Below, one piece after another: positions 11,258 through 20,215 of a DNA stretch of 64,000 bases; position 1 is the stretch's first letter, and each line of letters starts with the position of its first letter. The DNA is taken from NCBI RefSeq assembly GCF_014837045.1, contig NZ_JACSPR010000005.1, positions 170,190 through 234,189 of the forward strand. The letters run 5' to 3'. The stretch is from Corynebacterium gallinarum. Its GTDB lineage: Bacteria; Actinomycetota; Actinomycetes; Mycobacteriales; Mycobacteriaceae. The position numbers and the translations under genes were made by a program. Under the pieces are notes generated by a model. That model was not told the DNA's origin, did not search any database, and was given only the letters and a program-made list of their open reading frames with translations.

Positions 11258-11786
11258 ATAGTCAAGTTTGCAGGATTGACATCTGATTACTCGCCAGCCC
11301 AGCCCTTCGCGCCCCTCAATCCTTCGGGCGGATCTCGATTTGAGAAAATGTGGCTAACATCACAATAACGAAACGATAAATCATTTACGCAGGTGGGGCG
11401 TGCAACTTTTTGCACAATCAGCGCCTTCGTTGCGTTACCGTTGTGAAAGATGTCTCGAATGTTACCAACGTGGCCTAATGTGCAGATATCGGCTCATGGG
11501 TTGAACCTGTACCTCTGAGGCGGATGATTCGCAAAAATATTCAAGTACATAGCCTTGAATGCAGCTCACCGCGCTGGTGATAGGTGAAATTTTCGGGCAA
11601 ACGGGGAAGCTTGCCGGGACGTGATCATCATCAGTGCAACTGTATGCGTAGATTCTGCTCGGAAGTTCTCCGTTTTATCCGTGGGCTCCCTTATTGCTGT
11701 CGGATGGCACCTGTTTCCAGCCTGCTGGGATTTTCTCCAGTCAGGAGGCTTGATTCGGGTGCGATCTGAAACGAACAGGAGATCAC
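11258..11786 (+). promoter_or_regulatory. long upstream region/leader of the NlpC/P60 hydrolase gene
   Basis: 529 bp without a convincing gene; the 61-codon frame at 11584-11769 has no family resemblance. It contains a perfect hairpin GTGCAA-cttt-TTGCAC (11400-11415). It also holds two direct repeats of GTTACCnnnGTG (11434-11445 and 11461-11472), the second followed by a TAATGT -10-like hexamer (11475-11480). A GC-rich stem lies around 11594-11620 (CGGGCAA pairing with TTGCCGG). A regulated promoter with a structured 5' leader of about 300 nt is plausible. Confidence 0.5.
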
Positions 11787-13832
11787 GTGGTTAGTAACGC
11801 ATCACGTCTACCGCGCAAGCGGGTTGCCCAGGCCCCCCGCGGTCATTCTTTTCGCATCGGTTCCATCAGCCGCACGCTGATCGCGGTCGCCATCAGCGGA
11901 AGCCTCATGGTTGGACTGACACCCGCGGTTGCCCAGCCGGTCAATCCTGACGACGCGGCCATCGCCGGCGCACGGGAGAATGTGGAGTCCGGAAGCGGGG
12001 AGGTCTCCCGCCTGGCGGGATCCCTGTCGCAGGCGGATGCCGAGATCAACCGCCTCGAACTGGAAATGGGTGCACTGCGTGAAGCGGTGAACAAGGCGCT
12101 GGTGGATCTCCACGACGCCCAGGCAGAGGCTGAACGCGCACGGCAGAATGCTGCTGCCGCCAAGGCGGAGCTGGAGGAATCCCAGCTCCAGATCGAGGCG
12201 GCGCAGGACAGGCTCGATGAGATCTCCCGCGCGGCCTACCGTCAGAACGGTGCCTCCCGCGGAATTGCAGGCGTCTCCGGCAACGGTGTCTCCGAGGATG
12301 CCCTGGACCGCCAGACCTACCTCCGCACCACCGCGCAGAAGCAGCGTGAGGCCGTGGAGGAGCTCGACCGGCTCCGCACCGAGAACGCCAACAAGGAATC
12401 GGCCCTGCGTGAGGCACGGATTCTGGCTGAACAGCGTGAGGCCGAGGCGGCGGAGAAGGAACTTCAGACCCGCGCAGCCATCGATGAGAGCTCCGCTCAG
12501 CTCGCCGTTCTCAATACCAACCGCACCAACCTGGTGGCGGAGCGGGAGGAGGCCGAACGTAATCTGGCCCTCGCCCGCGCCAACGTGGACACCCTCCAGG
12601 GGCAGCGTGCGGAATTCGAGGAATTCCAGCGCGCCGAGGAGGAACGCCAGCGCGCTGAGGCCGACGCTGCCGCCCGGGCTGAGGAGAAGCGTCTCGCCGA
12701 TGAGGCTGCTGCCGCCGCCGCGGAGGCTGCAGCAGCAGCGGAAGCCGCCGAGCAGACAGCCGCACAGGAGGCCGCCGAGGCACAGGCCGCGGTCGAGGCC
12801 GAGCAGGCCCAGGCCGTCGCCGAACTCGCCCCTGAGGCAGCCGATGCAGCCGATGCAGCCGCACCGGCGGAGCCCCAGGCCGCTGCCCGGGTCCAGGCAG
12901 CGCCTGAGGCCCACACCCAGGCCACCCAGCAGGCCCAGGAACAGGCCGAGGCGCAGGCCACCGAACAGGCTGATGCCCAGCGCCAGGCGGAGGAAGCCCG
13001 TCGTGTCGCAGAGGAGGCCCAGGCAGCCGCGGAAGCCGCAGCCGCCGATGAGGCACAGGCCCAGCAGCTGCGTGATCAGGCACTCACCGCAGCCTCCGTT
13101 GCGGCAGCCGCACTCATTGCCGCCAGCCAGGCTGAGCACGCCACCACTGAGAATCCCTACCCGTCCGGTGAGGATGCCGAAGCCGGTACCATTGCCGCCA
13201 TCCAGGGGCCTGAGGTTCCGGCGGAGGCACCGGTCGTTGAGGATGACCTGTGGACTGAGGATGACTATGTGGAGCTGGAAGATCTGGGTTCGGGTTCGCC
13301 CCAGTCCTCCGGGTCCCTCGACGTCCCAGAGGCTCCGATCACCTCCGATGTTGGTTCCATCAGTCTCTCCGATGTCACGGAGTCTGCCTCCGAGCTGGTG
13401 ACGGGTGACCGCGCCGCGCAGATCGAGACGGTCATCGCGCGCGCCATGGCCCAGGTCGGCACCCCGTATGCCTGGGGCGGTGGCAACGCCAACGGTCCGA
13501 CCCTGGGTATCCGTGATGGTGGTGTCGCGGATTCCTACGGTGACTACAACAAGGTGGGCTTCGACTGTTCGGGCCTGGTGCTCTATGCGTTCGCCGGTGT
13601 CGGCATCGCATTGCCGCACTACACCGGTTACCAGTACCAGCGCGGAACCAAGGTCAGTCCCTCCGAGATGCAGCGCGGCGATCTGATCTTCTACGGTCCC
13701 GGCGCCTCCCAGCATGTTGCGATCTACCTGGGGGATGGGCAGATGCTCGAGGCTCCGAGCTCCGGCTCCACGGTGCAGGTCTCCCCGGTCCGCTGGTCCG
13801 GTATGACTGAGTACGCTGTCCGCCTGATTTAG
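11787..13832 (+). CDS. secreted NlpC/P60 peptidoglycan hydrolase (RipA/RipC-like)
   Basis: A 681-residue exported cell-wall endopeptidase. A basic N-terminus precedes a signal peptide ([15 protein letters not shown], cleavage probably after PAVAQ near residue 50). A long coiled coil follows (about 55-290), then an Ala/Gln/Glu-rich linker (about 290-440). The C-terminal NlpC/P60 domain has catalytic Cys594 in [11 protein letters not shown] and His643 in [10 protein letters not shown]. The coiled coil is the part that, in RipC-type enzymes, is engaged by FtsEX to control cell separation. Start is GTG 11787, with AGGAG 7 nt upstream. The neighbourhood matches that of mycobacterial ripA. Confidence 0.9.
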   Translation: MVSNASRLPRKRVAQAPRGHSFRIGSISRTLIAVAISGSLMVGLTPAVAQPVNPDDAAIAGARENVESGSGEVSRLAGSLSQADAEINRLELEMGALREAVNKALVDLHDAQAEAERARQNAAAAKAELEESQLQIEAAQDRLDEISRAAYRQNGASRGIAGVSGNGVSEDALDRQTYLRTTAQKQREAVEELDRLRTENANKESALREARILAEQREAEAAEKELQTRAAIDESSAQLAVLNTNRTNLVAEREEAERNLALARANVDTLQGQRAEFEEFQRAEEERQRAEADAAARAEEKRLADEAAAAAAEAAAAAEAAEQTAAQEAAEAQAAVEAEQAQAVAELAPEAADAADAAAPAEPQAAARVQAAPEAHTQATQQAQEQAEAQATEQADAQRQAEEARRVAEEAQAAAEAAAADEAQAQQLRDQALTAASVAAAALIAASQAEHATTENPYPSGEDAEAGTIAAIQGPEVPAEAPVVEDDLWTEDDYVELEDLGSGSPQSSGSLDVPEAPITSDVGSISLSDVTESASELVTGDRAAQIETVIARAMAQVGTPYAWGGGNANGPTLGIRDGGVADSYGDYNKVGFDCSGLVLYAFAGVGIALPHYTGYQYQRGTKVSPSEMQRGDLIFYGPGASQHVAIYLGDGQMLEAPSSGSTVQVSPVRWSGMTEYAVRLI

Positions 13833-13892
13833 TCTCAACCTATCAATCTGGCTGTATTTATTCTCTTTTGTGCACCATCAACCTTTGGTTGG

Positions 13893-13898
13893 TAATGT
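13893..13898 (+). promoter_or_regulatory. -10 element (TAATGT) of hemH
   Basis: The extended -10 TGG-TAATGT lies 7 nt before the ATG at 13906, without a ribosome site. A short inverted repeat CAACC-TTT-GGTTG just upstream could bind a regulator. Confidence 0.5.
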
Positions 13899-13905
13899 AC
13901 GTTCT

Positions 13906-15039
13906 ATGAACGCACGCACACCGGACACTAAGTCGGACGCCTATGATGCCCTCCTCGTTCTCTCCTTCGGTGGCCCCGAGGGACCCGAGGAGGTTCGTCC
14001 ATTTCTGGAGAATGTCACCCGGGGCAGGGGAATCCCCCCGGAGCGGCTCGATGAGGTGGGTGCCCACTACTACCACTTCGGTGGAGTGAGCCCCCTCAAC
14101 AGGCTCAACAAGGAGATCATCGCCAACGTCGAGGCTGAGCTCGCGGCGCGCGGATACGATATCCCCGTCTATTTCGGTAACCGCAACTGGAAGCCGTTCG
14201 ACAATGAGGCGGCCGAGCAGATGGCCGCCGACGGGATCCGGAACGCCCTCGTCTTCGCCACCTCCGCCTGGGGTGGATACTCGGGATGCCGTCAGTACCA
14301 CGAGGACATCCAGGGCATGCGCGCCCACCTGGAGGAGATCGGGGCGCCGGAGGTCACCTTCACCAAGCTGCGTCAGTTCTACGACCACCCACGGTTCGTG
14401 CGCACCATGGCACAGTACGTCCGGGAGTCCTTCGACAAACTCCCGGAGGACCTGCGTGATGAGGCGCGACTGGTCTTCACCGCCCATTCGATCCCACTGA
14501 ACGCGAAGGATGTCGACGGCACCCCCATCGACGGGTCGATCTACTCCCGTCAGGTGGAGGAGTCCTCAGCGCTGATCGCCAAGGAGGTTGGTGTCACCGA
14601 CTTCGATGTGGTCTGGCAGTCCCGTTCGGGCAGCCCGCATGTGCCGTGGCTGGAGCCGGATATCGTCGATCACGCCGTCGAGCTCAACGAGACCAACGGG
14701 CAGAAGGCCCTTGTGGTCTGCCCGGTAGGCTTCATCTCCGATCACATGGAGGTGATCTGGGATCTTGATTCCGAGCTGATGGACGAGGCCACCAGGCGCG
14801 GGATGATCATTGAGCGCGTGGCCACCGTCGGTCCCTCCGATGAGTTCGCGACCATGGTCGTCGACCTCATCGACGAGATTGAGATGAAGCGGGTGATCGA
14901 GCGGCTGGGCACCCTGCCGGTGCGGGGCTCCACCGTCAACGGTGAGCCCTGCGTCCCGGGATGCTGCGCGCCACGCAAGCGCCCAGCGGCCTCGCAGACC
15001 AACCCGAACGCGGACGCCCCGGTGGCGTCCCGCTCCTAA
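13906..15039 (+). CDS. hemH: ferrochelatase (coproporphyrin/protoporphyrin ferrochelatase)
   Basis: A 377-residue enzyme inserting Fe2+ into the porphyrin late in haem synthesis; in actinobacteria the substrate is usually coproporphyrin III. The N-terminal [18 protein letters not shown], catalytic His194 in FTAHSIP, and [16 protein letters not shown] are family hallmarks. Cys128 (YSGCRQY) plus Cys349, Cys353 and Cys354 (EPCVPGCC) form the four-cysteine set of the [2Fe-2S] actinobacterial ferrochelatases. I start at ATG 13906 because of leaderless promoter geometry; an in-frame start at 13870 would add 12 poorly conserved residues. Confidence 0.93.
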   Translation: MNARTPDTKSDAYDALLVLSFGGPEGPEEVRPFLENVTRGRGIPPERLDEVGAHYYHFGGVSPLNRLNKEIIANVEAELAARGYDIPVYFGNRNWKPFDNEAAEQMAADGIRNALVFATSAWGGYSGCRQYHEDIQGMRAHLEEIGAPEVTFTKLRQFYDHPRFVRTMAQYVRESFDKLPEDLRDEARLVFTAHSIPLNAKDVDGTPIDGSIYSRQVEESSALIAKEVGVTDFDVVWQSRSGSPHVPWLEPDIVDHAVELNETNGQKALVVCPVGFISDHMEVIWDLDSELMDEATRRGMIIERVATVGPSDEFATMVVDLIDEIEMKRVIERLGTLPVRGSTVNGEPCVPGCCAPRKRPAASQTNPNADAPVASRS

Positions 15040-15051
15040 AAGCCCGCAGTA

Positions 15052-15084
15052 ACTATGCCCTCGCGAAATCCGCGAGGGCATAGT
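15052..15084. terminator. bidirectional hairpin overlapping the end of the minus-strand gene
   Basis: Perfect 14-bp arms (15052-15065 and 15071-15084) around a 5-nt loop, starting 12 nt after the hemH stop. The arms include the stop and last codons of the minus-strand gene, so one palindrome serves as coding sequence and terminator. Confidence 0.7.
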
Positions 15085-15829
15085 CCACCCCCACCATCCG
15101 CGCGGTACGGATGTGCCGCCACAGGGGGATCAGCTGCGGGTCCAGGCTGTGGTCGCCGATGGTGGACTGCACCGTCTCCACGATCGCAGCCACCCGGTCG
15201 GCGCGGGCGAACAGTTTCGCCGAGCGTGCGGGAACCGCGTGCGGCAGCCCCGGGGTGTCGTAGAAGTCCGAGAGTGAACCCACGGTCAGCCGTGGGTTTT
15301 TCAGTGACCGCGGCGCCAGGGAGGAATACGCGGTGCTCTCGATGATCATTGCTGCGCGGGATGTGGCCTCACTGAGCATCTGATCCGCCTCGCCGGGGGA
15401 GACGGCCGCACCCGCCGGCAGGTGCCCCTCGACGCCCAGCCACTCCCAGTTCGTGGAATCGCCCCGGCGGTCGGGGATCAGTGCGTAGGACGTGAGCTTG
15501 TCGACGCCACGCACCACCAATGCGCCTTCCCCCGACCGCGTGACACGGCGCGCCGCCTCGGAGCCGGCCGGGAGCCCCGGTGCATCACCCGGACCGGAGA
15601 GCACCAGTGAGATGACAGGGGAGTCGAACGGCGCGTCGACAAGCGGCTGGACGGTGCCACGCACCACGCGCAACAGATCCAGCAGACCCCCGTCCCCGAA
15701 GGTGTGCGGCCCGCCGAGATCGACGAAGGCGTCGATGACGTCCTCGGTGGGGACCAGGTCATAAACCCATGCGCCGAGCCACACGGCCGTGTTCTGCAGG
15801 GGCGAGTAGATGTGTGAACGAATATCCAT
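15053..15829 (-). CDS. conserved hypothetical protein
   Basis: A 258-residue protein (MDIRSHIYSPLQNTAVW...). No signal peptide or transmembrane helix is clear. The sequence has ordered, soluble character (GALVVRGVDKLTSYALIPDR, VAAIVETVQSTIGDHSL). I recall similar proteins at this locus in other corynebacteria but no function. The next gene, DUF3097, is divergent and starts 44 bp away. Its last codons form the left half of a terminator-like palindrome shared with hemH. Confidence 0.7.
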   Translation of the reverse strand: MDIRSHIYSPLQNTAVWLGAWVYDLVPTEDVIDAFVDLGGPHTFGDGGLLDLLRVVRGTVQPLVDAPFDSPVISLVLSGPGDAPGLPAGSEAARRVTRSGEGALVVRGVDKLTSYALIPDRRGDSTNWEWLGVEGHLPAGAAVSPGEADQMLSEATSRAAMIIESTAYSSLAPRSLKNPRLTVGSLSDFYDTPGLPHAVPARSAKLFARADRVAAIVETVQSTIGDHSLDPQLIPLWRHIRTARMVGVDYALADFARA

Positions 15830-15859
15830 ATCGGGCGAAAGTCTAGCCCAGGACTTCGC

Positions 15860-15865
15860 TAGGGT
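15860..15865 (+). promoter_or_regulatory. -10 element (TAGGGT) of the DUF3097 gene
   Basis: TAGGGT ends 8 nt before the ATG at 15874 and there is no ribosome site, fitting a leaderless or near-leaderless transcript. Confidence 0.45.
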
Positions 15866-15873
15866 GTATCACC

Positions 15874-16719
15874 ATGAGCTTCTCCGATCCCTATGCAGCA
15901 GACATCCTCGGTGGACACACCCGCAATAAGAAACCCGAGTACCCCACCGTCCCGGCGACACCGGGCCTGGTGGTCGAGGTGCGTGCCGACGGTTATGTCG
16001 GCGCCGTCATCGGCTTCGAGCGCACCTACGACGGCGACTTCATCCGCCTGGAAGACCGTCGGGGCCGGGAGGCGTTGTACAAACTGCGCACCGGTGCCTT
16101 CATGGTGGACGGGCAGATCGTCACCCTGACCCGCCATGTGCCCACCCAGCAGCCACGGAAATCGAACTCCGGATCGCGCCGGGTGGAGAATGTGCAGGCG
16201 AAGGTGGCCGCCCCGTCGCGCATCTGGGTGGAGGGCATCCATGATGCCGCCATCGTGGAGAAGGTCTGGGGCCACGATCTCCGGGTGGAGGGCGTGGTGG
16301 TGGAATACCTCGAGGGTCTGGACAACCTCCCCGAGCGCCTGGCGGAGTTCCAACCCGGGCCGGGCCGACGCATCGGTGTGCTCGCCGACCACCTGGTGGA
16401 GGGATCGAAGGAAACCCGGATGACGCGCTCGCTGGGGCCCGATGTCGCGGTGACGGGCCATCCCTATATCGATATCTGGGCGGCGGTGAAACCGGAACGC
16501 CTCGGCCTGCGGGCCTGGCCGGAGGTGCCCTACGGCGAGGACTGGAAAACCGGTATCTGCCGACGGGTGGGGTGGTCCGATCCGAAGGAGGGGTGGCACC
16601 GCGTCTATAACGCCGTCACTTCCTTCCGGGACCTGGACCACACCCTCATCGGGGCGGTGGAACGGCTGGTGGATTTCGTGACCAACCACGACCTGAGCAA
16701 GGAGGATGTGCTGGCCTAG
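15874..16719 (+). CDS. DUF3097 family protein
   Basis: A 281-residue actinobacterial protein. The N-terminal part (residues about 1-90) is a small beta-rich domain (GLVVEVRADGYVGAVIGFER). The rest contains IWVEGIHDAAIVEKVWGHDLR and GVLADHLVEGSKET, with a pattern reminiscent of a TOPRIM-like fold (acidic E, then DHLV). DUF3097 is the name I associate with this sequence; biochemical function is unknown. It starts divergently from the minus-strand hypothetical gene, and NfeD follows about 70 bp downstream. Confidence 0.8.
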   Translation: MSFSDPYAADILGGHTRNKKPEYPTVPATPGLVVEVRADGYVGAVIGFERTYDGDFIRLEDRRGREALYKLRTGAFMVDGQIVTLTRHVPTQQPRKSNSGSRRVENVQAKVAAPSRIWVEGIHDAAIVEKVWGHDLRVEGVVVEYLEGLDNLPERLAEFQPGPGRRIGVLADHLVEGSKETRMTRSLGPDVAVTGHPYIDIWAAVKPERLGLRAWPEVPYGEDWKTGICRRVGWSDPKEGWHRVYNAVTSFRDLDHTLIGAVERLVDFVTNHDLSKEDVLA

Positions 16720-16778
16720 CTGTACAGCCCGGGAGTCGGTCGGGTGTGATAACCCTGTCTCCCACCCACAGGTTTCTG

Positions 16779-16784
16779 TACGGT
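16779..16784 (+). promoter_or_regulatory. -10 element (TACGGT) of the NfeD gene
   Basis: TACGGT lies 7 nt before the in-frame GTG at 16792. This supports 16792 rather than 16783 as the start and implies a leaderless transcript. Confidence 0.45.
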
Positions 16785-16791
16785 GGTTGGC

Positions 16792-17220
16792 GTGGGAGCA
16801 ATAATCTGGTTTATCGGAAGCCTGGTGCTGGCGGGACTCGAGCTGGCGGTGGGGGAATTCACCCTGTTGATGCTTGCCGGTGCGGCGCTGGCCACCGCCG
16901 GTGTGTCCCTGGTCGGTGTGCCTGTCTGGGCGGAGTTCGCCACCTTCGCGGTATCGGCCTTCGCCCTGTTGTTCTTTCTCAAGCCGGCGCTGCAACGTCG
17001 TCTGATCAAGCCCGCCGCCCTGGACACCTCGGTACGCGCCCTGGTGGGAAAACAGGCCGTGGTGCTCGAGGACGTCACCGGCGTCGGCGGGCAGATCCGC
17101 CTGGACGGTTCGATCTGGTCGGCACGCAGCATGGATCCGGCCCACACCTTCACCGAGGGGCAGCACGTCAGTGTGGTGCGCATCGACGGTGCCACCGCGG
17201 TGGTGTGGGCGGAACCCTGA
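16792..17220 (+). CDS. NfeD-like membrane protein
   Basis: A 142-residue protein (MGAIIWFIGSLVLAG...). Two or three transmembrane helices fill residues about 1-65 and end at FALLFFLKPALQRRL. A C-terminal OB-like beta domain follows (ALVGKQAVVLEDVTG, then GQIRLDGSIWSARS). This is the short NfeD form that pairs with SPFH/stomatin proteins, and an SPFH gene indeed follows 53 bp downstream in probable operon. The partner pair is thought to organise membrane microdomains. An in-frame GTG at 16783 is the alternative start. Confidence 0.85.
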   Translation: MGAIIWFIGSLVLAGLELAVGEFTLLMLAGAALATAGVSLVGVPVWAEFATFAVSAFALLFFLKPALQRRLIKPAALDTSVRALVGKQAVVLEDVTGVGGQIRLDGSIWSARSMDPAHTFTEGQHVSVVRIDGATAVVWAEP

Positions 17221-17273
17221 CCCCAGACCACCAGCCACCCCAGTCCTAATCCATACAGACATCCGGAGGAAGC

Positions 17274-18560
17274 ATGTTCGGCACAATCCTGGCGATAGTA
17301 GTACTCGTCTTTGTTGCTCTCGTGGTAATCAAGTCGCTCGCCTTGATACCCCAGGGTGAGGCGGCAGTCATTGAACGACTCGGCCGGTACACCCGCACCG
17401 TGGAGGGAGGGCTGACCCTCCTGGTGCCCTTCATCGACCGGGTCCGCGCCCGCGTGGACACCCGTGAACGCGTGGTCTCCTTCCCACCCCAGGCGGTCAT
17501 CACCCAGGACAACCTGACCGTGGCCATCGACATCGTGGTCACCTTCCAGATCAACGAACCGGACCGTGCGATCTACGGTGTGGACAACTACATCATCGGC
17601 GTGGAGCAGATCTCCGTGGCCACCCTGCGTGATGTGGTGGGTGGCATGACACTGGAGGAGACACTGACCTCCCGTGAGGTGATCAACCGACGCCTGCGTG
17701 GTGAGCTGGATGCCGCCACCACCAAGTGGGGCCTGCGCATCAGCCGAGTGGAGCTGAAGGCCATTGATCCACCACCATCGATCCAGCAGTCGATGGAAAA
17801 GCAGATGAAGGCGGACCGCGAGAAGCGCGCCACCATCCTCACCGCCGAGGGTCAGCGTGAGGCTGACATCAAAACCGCCGAGGGTGAGAAGCAGGCGAAG
17901 ATCCTCTCCGCCGAGGGTGAGAAGCACGCGGCCATCCTCGCGGCGGAGGCGGAACGCCAGTCCATGATCCTGCGCGCTGAGGGTGAACGTGCGGCACGGT
18001 ACCTCCAGGCGCAGGGTGAGGCCCGCGCCATCCAGAAGGTCAACGCCGCAATCAAGGCTGCAAAGCTGACTCCAGAGGTGCTGGCGTATCAGTACCTGGA
18101 GAAGCTGCCCCAGATCGCCGACGGCAAGTCCTCCAAGATGTGGGTCATCCCGAGCCAGTTCGGGGACTCCCTGGAAAGCTTCGCCCGACAGTTCGCCAAC
18201 AAGGACGAGCAGGGGACCTTCCGGTATGAACCGGTCTCCGTCGATGAGGAGACGAAGAACCTCGCCAACGCGGACAACACCGATGAGTGGTTCTCCACGG
18301 AATCCGATCCGGAGATCGCCGCCGCCGTGGCCGCCGCCAATGCGGTGGCCAACAAGCCGGTTGATCCCGATCCGGCGGAGATCGCGATGGGGAAGGTTCC
18401 AACGAGTTCCGACTCTGGACTTGACTCAGGCCAGGGCGCGCTGACCCGTGCAGCCGCACCCAACGATGATGAGATCCAGGCGGGACAGGCCACCCAGGAG
18501 TTCCTCCGCGCCCGTGATGCGGAGCAGCTGCCCCTCGATCCGGATGGGGAACGGCGCTAG
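17274..18560 (+). CDS. SPFH/stomatin-like (band 7) membrane protein
   Basis: A 428-residue protein. An N-terminal transmembrane helix (ILAIVVLVFVALVVI) precedes the SPFH domain (about 28-190; VERLGRY-type ERLGRYTRTVEGG and RERVVSFPPQAVIT). A long charged coiled coil with repeated AEGE/AEAER units follows (about 190-260). The C-terminal ~110 residues are Ala/Asp-rich and probably disordered. GGAGGA sits 5-6 nt before the ATG. It pairs with NfeD upstream. The stop codon overlaps the stop of the opposing gene within CTAG (18557-18560). Confidence 0.9.
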   Translation: MFGTILAIVVLVFVALVVIKSLALIPQGEAAVIERLGRYTRTVEGGLTLLVPFIDRVRARVDTRERVVSFPPQAVITQDNLTVAIDIVVTFQINEPDRAIYGVDNYIIGVEQISVATLRDVVGGMTLEETLTSREVINRRLRGELDAATTKWGLRISRVELKAIDPPPSIQQSMEKQMKADREKRATILTAEGQREADIKTAEGEKQAKILSAEGEKHAAILAAEAERQSMILRAEGERAARYLQAQGEARAIQKVNAAIKAAKLTPEVLAYQYLEKLPQIADGKSSKMWVIPSQFGDSLESFARQFANKDEQGTFRYEPVSVDEETKNLANADNTDEWFSTESDPEIAAAVAAANAVANKPVDPDPAEIAMGKVPTSSDSGLDSGQGALTRAAAPNDDEIQAGQATQEFLRARDAEQLPLDPDGERR

Positions 18561-19177
18561 ACCCTGGCCGAGTGCTCCAGCAGGTTGACCGCCAGCTGCC
18601 ACCCGGCCTGCTCCGCCTGCCACCCGGCCGCCTGGAGGCGCTGGGACATCGCCTGCTTGGAGATGCCCAGTTCCGCGGCGGCCTCATTCTGATTCATCCC
18701 TGACCGCATAAGCGAGGTGGCCTCACGCCCCTCGAAGGACCGCTTGGACAACACCTGGGCCATCAGGGCAAACGATGCGGAGATGTTGAATGCCCGCGGA
18801 TCATCACGACGAGCACCGACGATGCGGACCTTCACGGCCCCTGCACGCGCGGTGGGGCGTAGGGCGTCGCTGGCGGTCTTCTTGGCCAGCTCGATCTGGG
18901 CCTCATCCTCGTCGGTGGGCTTGTCGACGCCCGGCACCACACCGATACCGATCGCCCAGTCACCCGCGGCGAGCAGCGCCATCACGACATCACAGGCGGT
19001 GGCGGACTGGGTGATGTGGGCGCGGATATCCTCCACACCCAACAGCTCGAATTCGCCCGCCCCCTCGAGGGTCGACAGCGCCTCGGCAAAACGGCGGACC
19101 AGTTCGGCCCGTCGGGTGTCGCGACCCCTGTACCTGGCATGCAGTGCCCACATCGACGACCAACCCCTTTCAGACAT
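18557..19177 (-). CDS. hypothetical protein with C-terminal helix-turn-helix
   Basis: A 206-residue protein (MSERGWSSMWALHARYRG...). The C-terminal segment MNQNEAAAELGISKQAMSQR reads as a sigma-70 region 4/Trp-type helix-turn-helix (about residues 162-190). The N-terminal ~150 residues (RRAELVRRFAEALSTLEG, LLAAGDWAIGIGVVPGVDKP) are of unknown fold and might bind a ligand. I infer a DNA-binding regulator but cannot name a family. An in-frame ATG at 19192 is possible; 19177 fits the protein better. The next gene on the same strand starts 805 bp further right and ends 41 bp upstream. Confidence 0.65.
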   Translation of the reverse strand: MSERGWSSMWALHARYRGRDTRRAELVRRFAEALSTLEGAGEFELLGVEDIRAHITQSATACDVVMALLAAGDWAIGIGVVPGVDKPTDEDEAQIELAKKTASDALRPTARAGAVKVRIVGARRDDPRAFNISASFALMAQVLSKRSFEGREATSLMRSGMNQNEAAAELGISKQAMSQRLQAAGWQAEQAGWQLAVNLLEHSARV

Positions 19178-19218
19178 GAATATCCAACACAAGACCTCCT
19201 GAGTCTACCGTGCTCGTT

Positions 19219-19983
19219 CTATTTCCCAGACTTGACTGGCAGACGCCGGTCCAAAATGAGGCCAACCACACCCAGACAGGCCAGGGCGAGGGTGAACACC
19301 ACGGCGGTGGCACTGCCGGAGCCGACGACGGCGTCGCCAAGCACCACCGTCGCGATCGTGCCGGGCGCGGAACCGACCGCGGTGGCCACGGTGAACGCCA
19401 GCAGCGGAACGCTGGTCAGGGCGGCCACGTAGTTCAACAGCGAGAACGGGACCGCCGCGATCATCCGTAGTGAGGCGATCGCCAGCCAGCCACGGTCCCG
19501 CAGCCGCGCGTTGATCCGTGCCACCGCCGGGTGGGTCAGACGCGGCCGCATCCATCCGCCGAGGAGCCCCCGCACGATGAGCAGGCTGAGTGCAGCGGAG
19601 ACCGTGGTGGACCCGAGCGCGATGAGCGTGCCCTGCCACGGGCCGAAGAGGACACCGGAGGCCAGGGTGAGCACGGTGCGCGGGATGGGGAACTGGGTGA
19701 TCACCACGTAGAGACCGACGAACAACCAGACGAAGGCGGGACCCGCGCTGTCCGCCCAGTCCCGCAGGGTGGTGATCGACGGGACATCCACCACAACGGT
19801 GATGGCCACCGCCACGATGACCGCTGTGAGAACAGACACCTTCTTCCACGCGGGCCACCGCCGCAGATCGCCCCACGCATCGGTGGCCAGGGAGGTGAGG
19901 AAGTGGAAAGCCGAGCTGAAAGAGGTGTTCAACCTGCCGGACACCGTCGCCCGGGTCGTGCCGGGGCTGCTCTCAGAACTCAT
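19219..19983 (-). CDS. VTT/SNARE-associated (TVP38/TMEM64, DedA-like) membrane protein
   Basis: A 254-residue inner-membrane protein. A soluble N-terminus (about 1-50) precedes a helix VSVLTAVIVAVAITVVV. The VTT core follows, with the signatures FPIPRTVLTLASGVLFGPW and SLRMIAAVPFSLLNYVAAL, and a C-terminal helix. Family members act in membrane or lipid homeostasis, some as lipid scramblases or transporters. AAGG lies 8 nt before ATG 19983; an in-frame GTG at 19992 is less well placed. mutA starts divergently 233 bp away. Confidence 0.85.
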   Translation of the reverse strand: MSSESSPGTTRATVSGRLNTSFSSAFHFLTSLATDAWGDLRRWPAWKKVSVLTAVIVAVAITVVVDVPSITTLRDWADSAGPAFVWLFVGLYVVITQFPIPRTVLTLASGVLFGPWQGTLIALGSTTVSAALSLLIVRGLLGGWMRPRLTHPAVARINARLRDRGWLAIASLRMIAAVPFSLLNYVAALTSVPLLAFTVATAVGSAPGTIATVVLGDAVVGSGSATAVVFTLALACLGVVGLILDRRLPVKSGK

Positions 19984-20215
19984 GGGAGACACCTTACAAC
20001 CATCCCGGTGTGTCCCTAGACACCTCCGTTAGGGGGGTAAGTACAACGGTTGTGGCCTATCCTGAAAAGTGCACTTGGACACAAACGCGCGCGAATGTCG
20101 TGTAGTTGTGTGCCAGCGCTCCGGCTGGGTGCAGATTACTCCCGAACCGGTGGATGCGATGTCCGCCATGGGGGCCTGAAATCCGGTTGGAGAACCACTG
20201 ACTCATTACATTTCG

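Noticed and set aside
11584..11769. 61-codon frame upstream of the NlpC/P60 gene as a leader peptide
   Set aside because: No ribosome site, composition unlike coding sequence, and it lies within a region better explained as leader or regulatory DNA.
11808..13838. 676-codon open frame opposite the NlpC/P60 gene
   Set aside because: Shadow frame of a GC- and Ala-rich gene; the Leu/Gly-rich product is an artefact of antisense Ala/Gln codons.
19993..20215. Regulatory site for propionate or cAMP control before mutA
   Set aside because: No clear GlxR palindrome or strong inverted repeat was found in the 223-bp gap; the promoter could not be assigned with confidence.
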